Part shown: piece by piece, positions 21,201-31,995 of the stretch
How the letters are laid out: every line of letters begins with the position of its first letter
How positions within the stretch are numbered: position 1 is the stretch's first letter
Assembly (NCBI GenBank): GCA_036873135.1
Contig: JAPTYO010000026.1
Location: forward strand, 4,506,001-4,570,000
Source: Clarkia xantiana subsp. parviflora
Lineage: Eukaryota > Streptophyta > Magnoliopsida > Myrtales > Onagraceae
Length of the DNA: 64,000 nt
Direction: 5' to 3'
Notes under the pieces: generated by a model
The model's database searches: none
The model's input: only the letters and a program-made list of their open reading frames with translations
What the model was told of the DNA's origin: nothing
Translations under genes and position numbers: made by a program

Positions 21201-24200
21201 AAAAATCAGTGTAGAGAATATGAGAAATAATGCGTGATTTTTTGAAAACTCTAATGTCATTCATTTCATAATTTTGATTACTTTTTTTGAAAAAGAATCA
21301 AAATTTATGATCAAATGTGTTCTGCACCATCATTGAGTTTACTGAGTTTGTTGAGTGCATTATCTGGCTCGAACGCATGACAAATGCTCAAAACAAAGTT
21401 TTTTTCAAAAAGGTTTTATTGTCCTTTGTTTAAACTCGAATAGTAGCACTCAACTGCACAGTTAAACTATTTTCTAAAAAAAAGTCAAAACTCCCATTTT
21501 TTAAATGCTCGCTCATGCGAATGTTGAAATGACGATCTTGCCAAAAAAGTGCAATACACCTTGGATAAGAACGAATGACACTTTTAGTTTTTTTTTTTTT
21601 AAATGCTCATGCATGCTCGAAAGTTAAAATTCTACTGTTAAGAAAGTTACAACTTACAACATATTACTTGAATGATGCATATGAAATGCTTTTTTGAAAG
21701 TGAAAATTTCATATGGATTTTTTTAAAATAATGCAATTGAGATGCATGCGTGAATTTGAAAGCTCTATTAGCTAAAAAAAACCCACAATTTTTCTGAAAT
21801 GTTTTTTTATAAAAAGAATGCATATTGAATGCATGCTTAAAAAAAAATCAGGTAAAAAGGTTTTTATGAAAATGATGCATATGCAATTCATGTTTGAATT
21901 AAAAAAACTCTAAGGGTCAAAAAGGAATTACAAATTTTCCTATTTTTTTTAAAAAAGTGATGCACATTGAATGTACTAACAGAATTTTACAACTTACATG
22001 AAAAGTTTTTTTTCAAACAATAATGCGTATGAAACACATGCTTGAAATAAAATATTCTAGTAAGTAGTTTCGAAAATAACACATGGAATACATGTTTGAA
22101 ACTAAAGGTTCTACGACTAAGAATGTGTACAATCTATCAACATATTATTTTTCCTAAAACAATGCAAATGCGATGCACATGAGATGCATACTTGAGATGA
22201 AAGTTTTACAGTAAAGATAATTTACAAGTTATCTGAAAAGATTTTTTGTTTTTTGTTTTTTTAATGAGGAAAAAACAATGCATCTGGTTGCTTAAAATTA
22301 AGAATCAGACGAAAAGTTTTTTTTTTTTAAAGGATGCATATGAAATGCGCAAAAATAAATACAAGATGCAAACTTAAAAATAAAAGTTCTAAAACTGAGA
22401 AAAATTACAACTTACCTGAAATTTTTTTCGAAAATAATGCATATGATATGCACGTTTTTTGATTAAAAATTCAGATAAAATGTTTTTTAAACAAAGAGCC
22501 CAAAAACTAAGAGAGCTTACAGTTTATCTAAAAAGTTTTTTTAAATTAATGCATATTGGATGCATTATTAAAAATATAACAATTCAGTTAGAAAGTTTTT
22601 TTAGAATGATGCATATGGAATGCACGTTCGAAATTAGAAGCTCTAAGAGTTAGAGCGGAATTACAAATTTTCCTGAAAAAAAAAAATTGTATTTTTTTAC
22701 CAATGCATATACAATAGACTAACCAAAATTACAACTTACCTGAAAAGTTTTTTTAAAAAATAATGCGTATGAAACACATGCTTGAAATAAAACATTCTGG
22801 TAAGTAGTTTTGAAAACAACACATGGAATACATGTTTGAAACTAAAGGTTCTACGACTAAGAATGTGTACAATCTATCAACATATTATTTTTCCTAAAAC
22901 AATGAACATGTGATGCACATGAGATGCACACTTGAGATGAAAGTTCTACAGTCAAGATGATTTACAAGTTATCTGAAAAGATTTTTTTTTTTTTTAATGA
23001 GGAAAAAAAGCAATGCATCTTGGTTGCTCAAAATGAAGAATCAGGCGAGAAGTTTTATTTTTTTAAAGGATGCATATGAGATGCACAAAAATAAATACAA
23101 GATGCAAACTTAAAAATAAAAATTCTACAACTGAGAAAAATTACAATTTACCTGAAAGTTTTTTTCTAAAATAATGCATATGATATGCACGTTTTTTTGA
23201 TTAAAAATTCAGATAAATTTTTTTTTTAAACAAAGAGCCCTAAAACTAAGAGAGCTTACGGTTTATCTAAAATTTTTTTTTAATTAATGCATATTGGATG
23301 CATTATTAAAATTAAAACAATTCAGTTAAAAAGTTTTTTTTAAAATGATGCATATGGAATGCACGTTCGAAATTAGAAGCTCTAATAGTTAATGCGGAAT
23401 TACAAATTTTCCTAATTTTTTTTTTTTGTTTTTTGTTTTTTTTTTTTTTTTTTTTTTTTTTAGCAAGGCATATACAATACACTAACCAAAATTACAACTT
23501 ACCTGAATTTTTTTTTTTCAAAAATAATGCGTACAAAACACATGTTAAAAATAAAAATTCAGGTAAGAGGTTTTTTTAGATAAATGCATATGAAATGCAT
23601 GTTCGAAAGGAAGCTCTAATAGCTAAAGAAATTATTTTTTCTGAATTTTTTTTTTTAAAAGTAATGCATACGTAACGCACAACAAAAATTACAACTTACC
23701 TGAGAGTTTTTTTTTTAAAAAAAAATAATGCCCATGAGACGCATATTAAAAATTTAGGTAAGAGGTTTTTTTTTTTTTTTTTAAATAATGCATCTGCAAC
23801 ACATGTTTAAAAATCTACAACTAAGGGATTAACTACTTAGCGAAAAATGTTTTTTTGTTTTTTTCTGAAAATAACGTATACAAAATGCATTTTAAAATTA
23901 GAAGCTCTAATAGCTAAAAGGGAGTTAAATTTCTCATGAAAATATTTTTTGAAAATAATGCGCGAATGATGCCTTAATTATGTATTACAACTTATCTGGT
24001 TTTTTTTTGTTAAATAATGCACATGAAACACATGTTTAAAATAAAAAATTCAGGCCAGAGGTTTTTTGTTTTGTTTTTTTAAATGGAAAAAAAACAATGC
24101 ATACAAAATGCATGTTTGGAAAGAATTTTTTATAACTAAATGACTATTTACTTAGCTGAATTTTTTTAATTTTTTTTTAAATGCAATGAGATGAATGCAT

Positions 24201-24235
24201 GAGAAATAAAAGCTATACAAACAGTCGCATGATAA
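21200..24235. repeat. 3-kb AT-rich tandem array with higher-order structure
   Basis: Basic units of roughly 90-130 bp share TTTTTTT...AATGCATATGAAATGCATG and ACAACTTACCTGAAAAGTTTTTTT. A higher-order unit of about 740 bp is visible: the block beginning AATGCGTATGAAACACATGC occurs at 22024 and 22762, each followed by the same series of variants. Long T tracts (to over 30 at 23429-23461) break it. No genes. Confidence 0.8.
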
Positions 24236-24668
24236 CATTTACAACATAAAACAGATCATGTTAGGGGGGGTAAAAAAATGTGTGGCTTTGCGCTACAAGG
24301 TAGGTTCCACTGATAGGTTCCCGACAAGGTGGTTTCATCACCCCATTATAGGGATCATAAGACCTTCGCAAGCAAGTAGATTTTTTCCGAGCTGTACCGG
24401 CGGCCCAGCCGCTCTGGTCGTACTGTACTAAACCTCAGAGGTTCTTAGTCGCCCTGTGTTTTAGGCGTTTTGGACATTACACTAAAGTGAGTGTGTGCGA
24501 ATTTAAGTAATACATATACAACAAAGAAAAATAGTCGGTCATTAAAAAAAAAATTAACTCCACACCTGAAATCACAAAAAACAAGTTAGATCAGTGAAAT
24601 TAAAATTAAAATTACAAAACTCAAACATGGCAAAAATTAAACATACTGAGCCCGAACCCTCTAAAACT
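24236..24668. other. 5' leader of element O (minus strand)
   Basis: Non-coding. It contains GGCGGCCCAGCCGCTCTGGTCG (24399-24420) and a TTTAGGCGTTTTGGA stretch. It would be the region just after the primer binding site in the transcript. Confidence 0.5.
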
Positions 24669-24686
24669 TCCCCAGCAGAGTCGCCA
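24669..24686 (-). other. Primer binding site of element O (Ogre/Tat type)
   Basis: The minus strand reads TGGCGACTCTGCTGGGGA, the primer binding site known from Ogre elements (complementary to a tRNA-Arg 3' end). It is followed by a few bases and the right LTR at 24690. Confidence 0.85.
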
Positions 24687-24689
24687 AAT

Positions 24690-25622
24690 TGTCAGACCTA
24701 AAATCTGACCTAAGGCGATTAACGTTTTGAAAACGTGCAATTTTTAAAGAGTCGCCACTAGTTAATTATTAGGTTAACTAGAATCCTAAATTACCTAAGC
24801 GAATAACGAATTAAACACCTAGGCGTAAAATCGGTCTACGACCAGAAATTCGAGTTCGGAGGTTCTGTTACGAATTAAAAAAAATAATTCTTAATTATGC
24901 TCTTTCGGTACTCAATTCACTTAATTTGCCAATTTTATTCTTTAAATACTTTTTAAATCAGATTAATCCAACAATGTCGAGATTTAATTAATTTTTTTAC
25001 TAGACACAAAGATATTATCAAATATAAACCTAAGTCTAAAAACTAATTAATCTATAACTCCTAATTAAGATGAAATCTAAAACACACATGCTTAATTTCA
25101 TGCATAATCCAATATATGCTCAACATAAATACACAACTTGAGCAATCAGATATTCTATTCAATTAAAATTAAACTAATTACAATTAAACTATCTAATCAA
25201 ATTACAACTAATTTAATTAAACCTAATGTAATAATAATACAATATTATATCAGAATATAAAAAAAAAAAAAAAAAAAAACTGGAGCGGGACTCACGGGAC
25301 GACGAAGGAAGGCGGCAGTGTGGTGGTCTAGCGGCAATGAAGGGGAGTCGGCGACATCAGCAGAAGACCATGGCACGGCAGGGGCGACGACAGGGACGGA
25401 CCGACTCGGCGAGGTCGACGGTGGCGACTGGTGGAGCGCCAGGACGAGCGGAGTGGCGAGCTGGCTTTGACGGGATAGGAAGGGCAGAAACGGATGAAGC
25501 TCCGGCGAAGACGGGGCTGGGCAGGTGGTCGCCGGCGAAACTGGAGACGGCTAGCGAAGGCTGAGCGCGGGGCGGTCATCGGTCCGGGGCTGTCTGGGAA
25601 TGGTGGCCGGTGTTGAATTTGT

Positions 25623-25702
<80 letters not shown>

Positions 25703-26168
25703 AGGCGGACAGCTGAGCGGAGCGACCTCCGGTGGTTCCGGCAAGGACTGCGATCGTCCGGCGAGCTCCTGGTCAGTGAGCTAGGACGGAGGGACAGCGG
25801 TGGCCCGAAGAGGCCGTGACGAGCGAGGGCGCGGCAGGGCTGGCCGGCCGGAGGTGGAGGGAGAAGCTGTAACAGACGAAAGAAAAAAAAAATCAGGAGC
25901 ACTGCGCAGAACTCGAAAATAATGCATTATTACTTTTTTTGGTGTTTTTTCTATGTGTTTTACAATGTAAACCTAGACCCCTATTTATACTAAAAACCTA
26001 GTCTAGATTACAGATAAAATTTAAATAAAAAATGCTAACAGATAATTATTCTAGAGAATATTCCTAAGGATATTTATCTTTATAGATAATTATTTTTTTT
26101 GAATAAAAAATAATGTTTTCAGATAAATATCTTACATATAATTTTCTAAAATAAAAAAAACTAATTAT

Positions 26169-26199
<31 letters not shown>

Positions 26200-26289
26200 A
26201 AAAATATTCCGAAAATATTAAATAAATTCGAAATAATTTAAAATATATTTTATAATAATTTCCCTAATGTGCCCTTGAGCATTTTTGGA
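24690..26289 (-). repeat. Right (5') LTR of element O, about 1.6 kb, outer end lost
   Basis: It starts (plus strand) TGTCAGACCTAAAATCTGA, itself an inverted repeat. 25955-26289 matches the left LTR pieces. A TATA box lies on the minus strand (TATAAATAGGGG, 25979-25990). Downstream on that strand the GC-rich 25280-25880 would be transcribed leader. 26289 is a breakpoint; the last 75-85 bp present in the left LTR are absent. Confidence 0.8.
25627..25698. repeat. (GA)n microsatellite, about 72 bp
   Basis: An uninterrupted GA run inside the GC-rich leader of the element O LTR. Reading frames across 25328-25902 on both strands are compositional (Arg/Glu, Ser/Leu runs) and not called. Confidence 0.95.
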
Positions 26290-27597
26290 GAAAGATATAA
26301 ACAATATTTAAGCAACAAATCAAACATCAATAAATGGATCGAATAGGCTTAGAAATAGTAATCAATACTTTGTCCGAGCATTTGTTACATGCTCAAAATG
26401 AAAAGTTTCCTGTATTTTAAGCAACATTATTATCATTCAGTATCTTAAACTTAAAAAGAAGAGGTTCATTTAGCAGATAAAGATAAAGTCTTTCATTCAA
26501 TCTTTATGTTTTCGGGGCAAGCTCCTCAGGTTTGTGCTTGTCTCCTTCTCGGTTTTGTAATCCAAAAAGATAAATTGAATGACTCTCGAGTGAGAAGAGT
26601 CCTTGAAGAACTTATGAGGTTATCATTATTCTTCATCACGTACCTTGGGAGGATTGGTACAGGCAATAACAAGGTGTCCTTTTCGAGTTTCCTCTATACG
26701 TGTCTGTTTTTCTTGCCTTTTCTTGCCACCAGATTGCTTTCATTTGAACTTCTTCTGAGGTTTTGGAGCTAGTGGCTTGTCAACCTTGACCTGAAGGTTC
26801 TTTCCATTTCTCTTGCGCTTACCCTTTTGCTCAGCTGGATATGAGGATACAAGATGCATTTCCGTTCTCGGCTTTTCAGCCTTGAGACGATCCTCTTCCA
26901 GCTCGATATTGACTCTCACTTTCTCGAGGTTATCGAGTTGAGTGGCATGGGTAAGGTCCATTTTCATGCTATTCGAAGAGTTAGGTAAAGATTGGATCAC
27001 GCATTGGACCTTCTGTTCCTCGGTCAGGATTTCTCTTGCCTCCTTGAGTTCAACAAGCATGTTAGACATATGTCTAATATGCTCATTCATTGTGTGCTTG
27101 AGATTCATTTTGTATGAGTCTTAAGAGATGTTTAACGATCGCTTTTGGGCTGTGGTGTAAGCACCAAACCCTGCCTTAAGACCACCCCACAGCTCCATGG
27201 CAGACTCAAAGTGATCATACCCGTAGAGTATGTCATCCTCAAGCATTGACAACAAGGCGGAATGAATCTCCTGATCCTTTGCATCCCATTCATCATGGAT
27301 TTTCTCCAGTTCAGCCGTGAGGTCTCCCTCTGGCCTGAATTTCTTTGAATTCAAATGCTCCAAACCTCTTATTTCAGTAATTAGCATCCTCGCGCGCTTA
27401 TTCCAGATCTTATAATTGTTTCTGTTCAATCTCACTCCTTTATTCATTTGGGAGATAACATTACTAATCGCAGCCATTGATACTAACACACATCGATGAT
27501 TATGCAAAATCAGGGAAACAATAACATTTTGAGAAAGAATTGCATACACCAGATATCTATTAAGATGGAATTCGAAAAATAACGATTCCACAGTCAT
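26290..27597 (-). pseudogene. gag: Copia A gag, truncated
   Basis: The minus-strand frame 27597-27121 starts within the leader; the likely initiator is the MAAISN Met (27474-27476). It contains NYKIWNKRARMLI and later WDAKDQEI and LLSMLEDDILYG, typical of plant copia Gag. TAA at 27121-27123 breaks it. The same frame continues 27108-26740 with RHMSNMLVELKEA, VQCVIQSLPNSS and a Lys-rich tail. The zinc knuckle expected after it is not intact. 26290-26740 is degenerate, and the element is cut at 26289 by element O. Confidence 0.75.
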
Positions 27598-27848
27598 CTA
27601 AACCAACCAACCACCAGTAAACCAATGGAAGATGGCCGTGAAAGAGTTCGCATTATCTTCGTCTTCAATCCAATAGATCAGTCTTTTAAAACGGTTTTAA
27701 TCGCATATCACCGAAACGGGAATTTTAAAACAAGTATAACCAATCTTGGCTTTCCTAAGGCCCTTTTTACTTTGGAAAAATATTCCGATGAATTCACTCA
27801 TGCATATATAATTCTACCATCCACGTAAATTATCACACGCCAGTAACA
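27598..27848 (-). other. Leader of copia A (first part)
   Basis: Matches 46100-46335 in copia B. It ends with TAACA (27844-27848), the target duplication of copia B; its continuation is at 48672. Confidence 0.75.
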
Positions 27849-28424
27849 TGTTAGAGTACGGGGAGTAATCACTACGGAAACTAAATCATGGTACATGCAA
27901 GTAATCGAAATTACGCAGCGGAAGATTACACATACCTCTATAGTTGTCCGTAGTCTCAAGATCTTTCAAGGAGGGAGTTCACGATCCTCTGGTCGGCACC
28001 CGTAGGGGTTCTTGTGAAGGAAGCCCTACATGGTATATTCTTCACAACAAAGCCTCTGATCTTGGCAAGGGAAAGATCTCTGGAGTGTTTGTTCGAAGGC
28101 AAATTGGCACACCCTTGGTGAGGTAGTGGTTCGGCCGAAATATGGTGTTCTTGGGGGAAGGGTTTTCTCTCAAAAAACCACTTAAAGGGAATTGTGATTA
28201 ACCCTATAAAACCCTTAATTCCCCATATATATAGGAGGAGTAAACTGGACAAAAGTCCACTTTACCTCGCTCCTAAAATTCGGCCGGCCAAGCATGTATA
28301 GTGAGGCCTAATTTAGAGCCTCTCATTTCATTTGGGATTTGGGTCTGACCCAATTTCCTAATGTGTCATTTACCTAATTAACTTAGGTAACATATACATA
28401 TAATGGACTTCCATTTACGGTGCT
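27849..28424 (-). repeat. Copia B left (3') LTR, first piece
   Basis: TGTTAGAGTACGG onward; the rest is 37808-37825, ending ATATGCTTACA. The minus strand has TATATATATGGGG (near 28222-28236) as the TATA region. Compared with the right LTR it has an extra stretch near 28270 and many substitutions. Confidence 0.85.
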
Positions 28425-29043
28425 TGTTAGATATCTGTCCAATTCGGGTTCGTATTTACATTTCGGGTCTCGCAAAATACTCCAAAACCCGTAAAAGAAC
28501 TCTTCCGCAGACACCCAAGTCCAAAAACGGTCCGGAATACGCGCAGTACCCGGACCGGGGGACTTCCGGATTGCCCTAAGGTAATCCGGGCCGGTCCGGA
28601 TTGCTAGACAATCCGGGTAGGTCCAGATTACCGGCATGCTCCGCGCACTTATCCCGATTATTTTTCCAAGTATGAGAAGTCAGTGCGCGCATAGCCCCCC
28701 TTGATGACGGTATACGTTTTCCTTTAAACCGGCATCAAACCGTATAAAACCGGGCACGATCCTTTGCTTTCCTATAAATAGGGACCTAGGTCTCCCATTT
28801 TAAACAACTCTCTCACTTTGACTTTTCGAGCTCTGACTTCTCTCTAAAGACTATCTCTCTCTAAAGATTATGACTTGAGCGTCGGAGAGGGACCAACCAG
28901 CATTCCCCCCCTCTTCCACGCTGGTTCGAGGATCGTGTCTCAAGGTTCGCAGCATACAGACAGATACCCGCTCCCGTGCACATATCCAGAGCTCGTTCGT
29001 GGGAGAGAAGCCCGAAGTTACCCAAGTGGAAGCAAACTTAACA
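28425..29043 (+). repeat. 5' LTR of E4
   Basis: TGTTAGATATC...ACTTAACA. TATA box 28773-28780 (TATAAATA); GCGTCGGAGAGGG at 28879-28891. It lacks about 61 bp found in the 3' LTR (37621-37681). Otherwise some two dozen differences separate the two LTRs. Confidence 0.85.
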
Positions 29044-29058
29044 TTTGGCGTCGTCATC
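29044..29058 (+). other. Primer binding site of E4
   Basis: TTTGGCGTCGTCATC resembles the TTTGGCGCCGTCTGTG sequence found after many Tat LTRs. Confidence 0.6.
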
Positions 29059-29565
29059 ATGATTCGAACAAAAATCCGTTCCATACCGCAAGCTATGACA
29101 GGAAGACGAATGAAGAAGGCGGGTGCAAGCAAGCCGAAGCCGACAAGAAGCCAACCGGGACCTTCTCACATTCCAGACGCAGAGTCTACCGCCTCATCCA
29201 TGCCAACCGCAAACGTGCCTTCCGCACAGCACGGTCCCAAAGTTCATAATAATTCATCAGCACACGAGTTCGAGCGAAGGACGGGGATCAATGAAGAGTT
29301 CCCATACCGATGCCAGCTGACAGAGTGCAGCAGCAAGCTATGGCACGCAATCAACCTCTTCCTGATGACGTCAGTCCACCGGAAGAAAGAAGAAATCATG
29401 TTCGTTGGAAGAAAACAGCAGCCAACAAACAGAAGCAGGCAACAAGTCAGCAGGATCATTTGCACGTGCATAAAGACATGTTCGCTGCATAAAGACATGT
29501 TCACCTTCCGCAGTGCATGGCCTTAAAGTCCAAAATAAAACATACATTGCATCCCACCGGAAAAT
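29059..29565 (+). other. E4 leader, no assigned coding
   Basis: Lys/Arg-rich short frames only (such as 28999-29526). CACGAGTTCGAG and AACAAGTCAGCAGGA are reminiscent of the gag N-terminal region, but I cannot align them with confidence. Confidence 0.3.
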
Positions 29566-31048
29566 ATGGCAAACGTACATATGATCCATGGAGACTTTGA
29601 TTCTGAAAGCGAGAAGTCATACGAGCAAGAAGTGTACGTTGTAAAGACAATGCACAAGTCCCATGATACCAACATGGAGTATGTCAACATAAAGGAGGCC
29701 GTCATAAAGGATGCCGCCTTTGAAGATGTCATTGGTTTTTCATCAAAAGACAAAGAGCACATTGCGTACCACAACGCCTTGGTCATAACCACGTAGAAGC
29801 CGACAAGAAGTCGACTTGGATCCTCCGTGCATCCTTCGCATAGTACGACCAAGGAGTCCTCCAATACAAAGGTGTCAACCTGCCACCACCTGTCACTCCT
29901 ACCATGATGACCACGCTCGAAGAGCTACTTGCATTCCGAAAGATGTTAAGGAACCAAGGATATGCCCCGCCACCACCACCTCTTCCTCCAATCAACGGAC
30001 AAGTCGAGGAGACAAGAACAAAGTCCCGAGTCACAAGTCATCAAGACACACCGCACCAAAGAATAGGTGGGCAATACACGGAAGGTACCTTCCAGTACCA
30101 ACAACCAAGCCAAGGAGCTGCACGCTCATACAACCCGTATGTGGTAGCACAACACCAAGAAGGGGCATGGAAACAACCTCCAACCTCCCGCTCAAAAATA
30201 CACAAGGAAGGTTCTTCCACGAGGACAAGCTAAGACGATGCTGACATCTGTCAAAAGGAGGGATGAAAAAAACCTGTTAATGACGATGATGTCCCAATCA
30301 CGGGACTTACAACAAGAACCTTGAAGGCAATAATTGAGAAAAGATAGACGCTTCCTGGGAAAAGAGACAACCGCAACAAAAGAGGCCATTCCAGTCAGAC
30401 GTCCAAAGGCTCAAAAAGACCAATCTCGCCAAATGTGTTCCATTGAACACACCGCTGTCCGTCATCTTGAAAGAGATAAAGGAGACCAAGCTGTGGAAAA
30501 AGCCCTCTAATTTCCACAAGGGCCCATTGGGAAAAGATGAAACCAAATGGTGTGAAAATCACGAAGTGTATGGCCACGAGACGGAAAGCTGTGTTGGATT
30601 AAGGTTTCATGTAAACAGCTTAATGTTAGAAGGAGAAATGAAGAAGTATATCGACCAAGGCAATAAGCATCAAAAGAAGTCTCACGTGGAGTCTTCAGGA
30701 AAAGGCAAAGGAAAAGAAAGGGCGAATGATAATCCACCTCTCGCCAAGCGCGGAAAAAAAAACGTCATTCATGGAACCAATTATGACAACTTATACAGTC
30801 TTTGGAACACGAAGGTGGAGGAAACAAATTTCAAACTCTCGGAAAACAAACTTCACCGTCCACTTGAGCCAATGACTGCCTTCCTTGGCAAGAACGTTGA
30901 AGAACGATGCAAGCACCATAAAACTGGGGGGCATAACACCAACATTTGTTCATCCACAAAGGTGGAGATTGAAGAGCTCAACACGCTAGATGCACTGAGG
31001 AACTATGTGGCACGTGGCAGAATCAACTTGCCGACAAATCACCTATGA
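29566..31048 (+). pseudogene. gag: E4 gag fragments in altered order, with two zinc knuckles
   Basis: Frame 29566-29796 matches the linker before protease in E3 (MIHG, FSSKDKEH, NALVIT). Frame 29904-30233 looks like a Pro/Gln-rich Gag N-terminus. Frame 30443-31048 holds the knuckle WCENHEVYGHETESC (C-X2-H-X4-H-X4-C), a KGKGKERANDNPP stretch, then a second knuckle CKHHKTGGHNTNIC that matches the second gag of E3. The capsid core is missing, and the linker precedes the N-terminal part instead of following it. Homology to E3 is clear at both knuckles; the order change is inferred from E3. Confidence 0.65.
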
Positions 31049-31839
31049 AGACGTCAAACACATCATCAATCCCTTTATCTCCATTTTTGCATATCTACTT
31101 TAAGTCTTCTTAGATTAAATACAACTTATGTTTATTAGCCTTAGTACTTTTCAAAAGGAGCGATCAGTAGATGCCTTCCTTTAATCCGTTGTACGAACTC
31201 CAAATATATAAGAAGGTTAAATCTACTTTCGTAGGTACATTACTATATCATGCATACTACCTTGGAATAACGCCAAATAACAACTACGCACATATTAATT
31301 GCGTCAACAACACAAGCTATCACACTAGGAACAACAAACGGCTTAGGCCATACAACATCCCCCATGCAACGAAGCCTCAAGCATTCTATACGCACAAGAC
31401 TAAAAATCGCGCTGCCATAATAAACAAGACGGGGGCATCACCCAAGTGACAACGTCATCAACATTGTGGAAGATAGGAATTCAGGATACGCTCCTATGTT
31501 ATATACACACGCCTGTGCCAAACCCATCACGAGAAAAGAGTTGGAGAATTATTTCCAACATTCAGCAAGTTTACCCTTGTCAAGAACACAAGAAGGATCG
31601 TACCACTCAAAACGTACGCCGATAGCGAAACCTAATCTTCGGCCAAAACAAAGGAGAAGATGAGGATTCCACCAGTATAACATCTCTCAACCATGTGCAC
31701 AATCGTCATACAGACACAACCTCGGGAAGAGTCACAAGTGTAGGAAGAAACACATCAAATAAACTCAGGCCCCTTGAAAGTGAACACATGAAGCATACAT
31801 CACAAAACCAACACATTAAATTCAACACCGCGCAATGCG

Positions 31840-31995
31840 CAATAGGAGAAGGAGAGCAACAACTCCAAATCGGCGTTCCGTTCGTGATCGTAGAAAAGCT
31901 TGACGCATATAATAGAATCCTAGGGTATACAACCATGAACAAGTGGAGTATGATAAGCGGTCAACATCACACCAAAAGATCAAGTTTCCAACAAA
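31840..31995 (+). pseudogene. E4 protease C-terminal fragment
   Basis: GVPFVIVEKLDAYNRILGY corresponds to VNFLVVESLGAYNGILGR in the E3 protease. The catalytic Asp-Gly-Gly part is absent. Within the frame 31695-32012. Confidence 0.6.

Larger units (their letters stand above)
11765..26289 (-). mobile_element. Element O: Ogre-like (Tat) non-autonomous element, interior almost wholly tandem repeats
   Basis: The orientation comes from a minus-strand primer binding site next to the right LTR and a minus-strand polypurine tract next to the left LTR. The left LTR is cut at 11765 by Z and again at 11861/17344 by copia T. The right LTR lacks roughly its last 75-85 bp (cut after 26289). Between the LTRs (17644-24689, 7.0 kb) no gag, protease, RT or integrase can be recognised; three kinds of tandem repeat fill most of it. 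This is the structure of a large retrotransposon derivative that depends on an autonomous Ogre. Confidence 0.75.

Noticed and set aside
24669..24686. Possible tRNA gene fragment (also 48058-48070, 42023-42037)
   Set aside because: Each is only the 12-18 nt complement of a tRNA 3' end beside an LTR, which makes it a primer binding site.
25328..25902. GC-rich stretch that might be a host gene exon
   Set aside because: It lies inside the element O LTR downstream of its minus-strand TATA box; frames on both strands reflect GC-rich and (GA)n composition with no domain.
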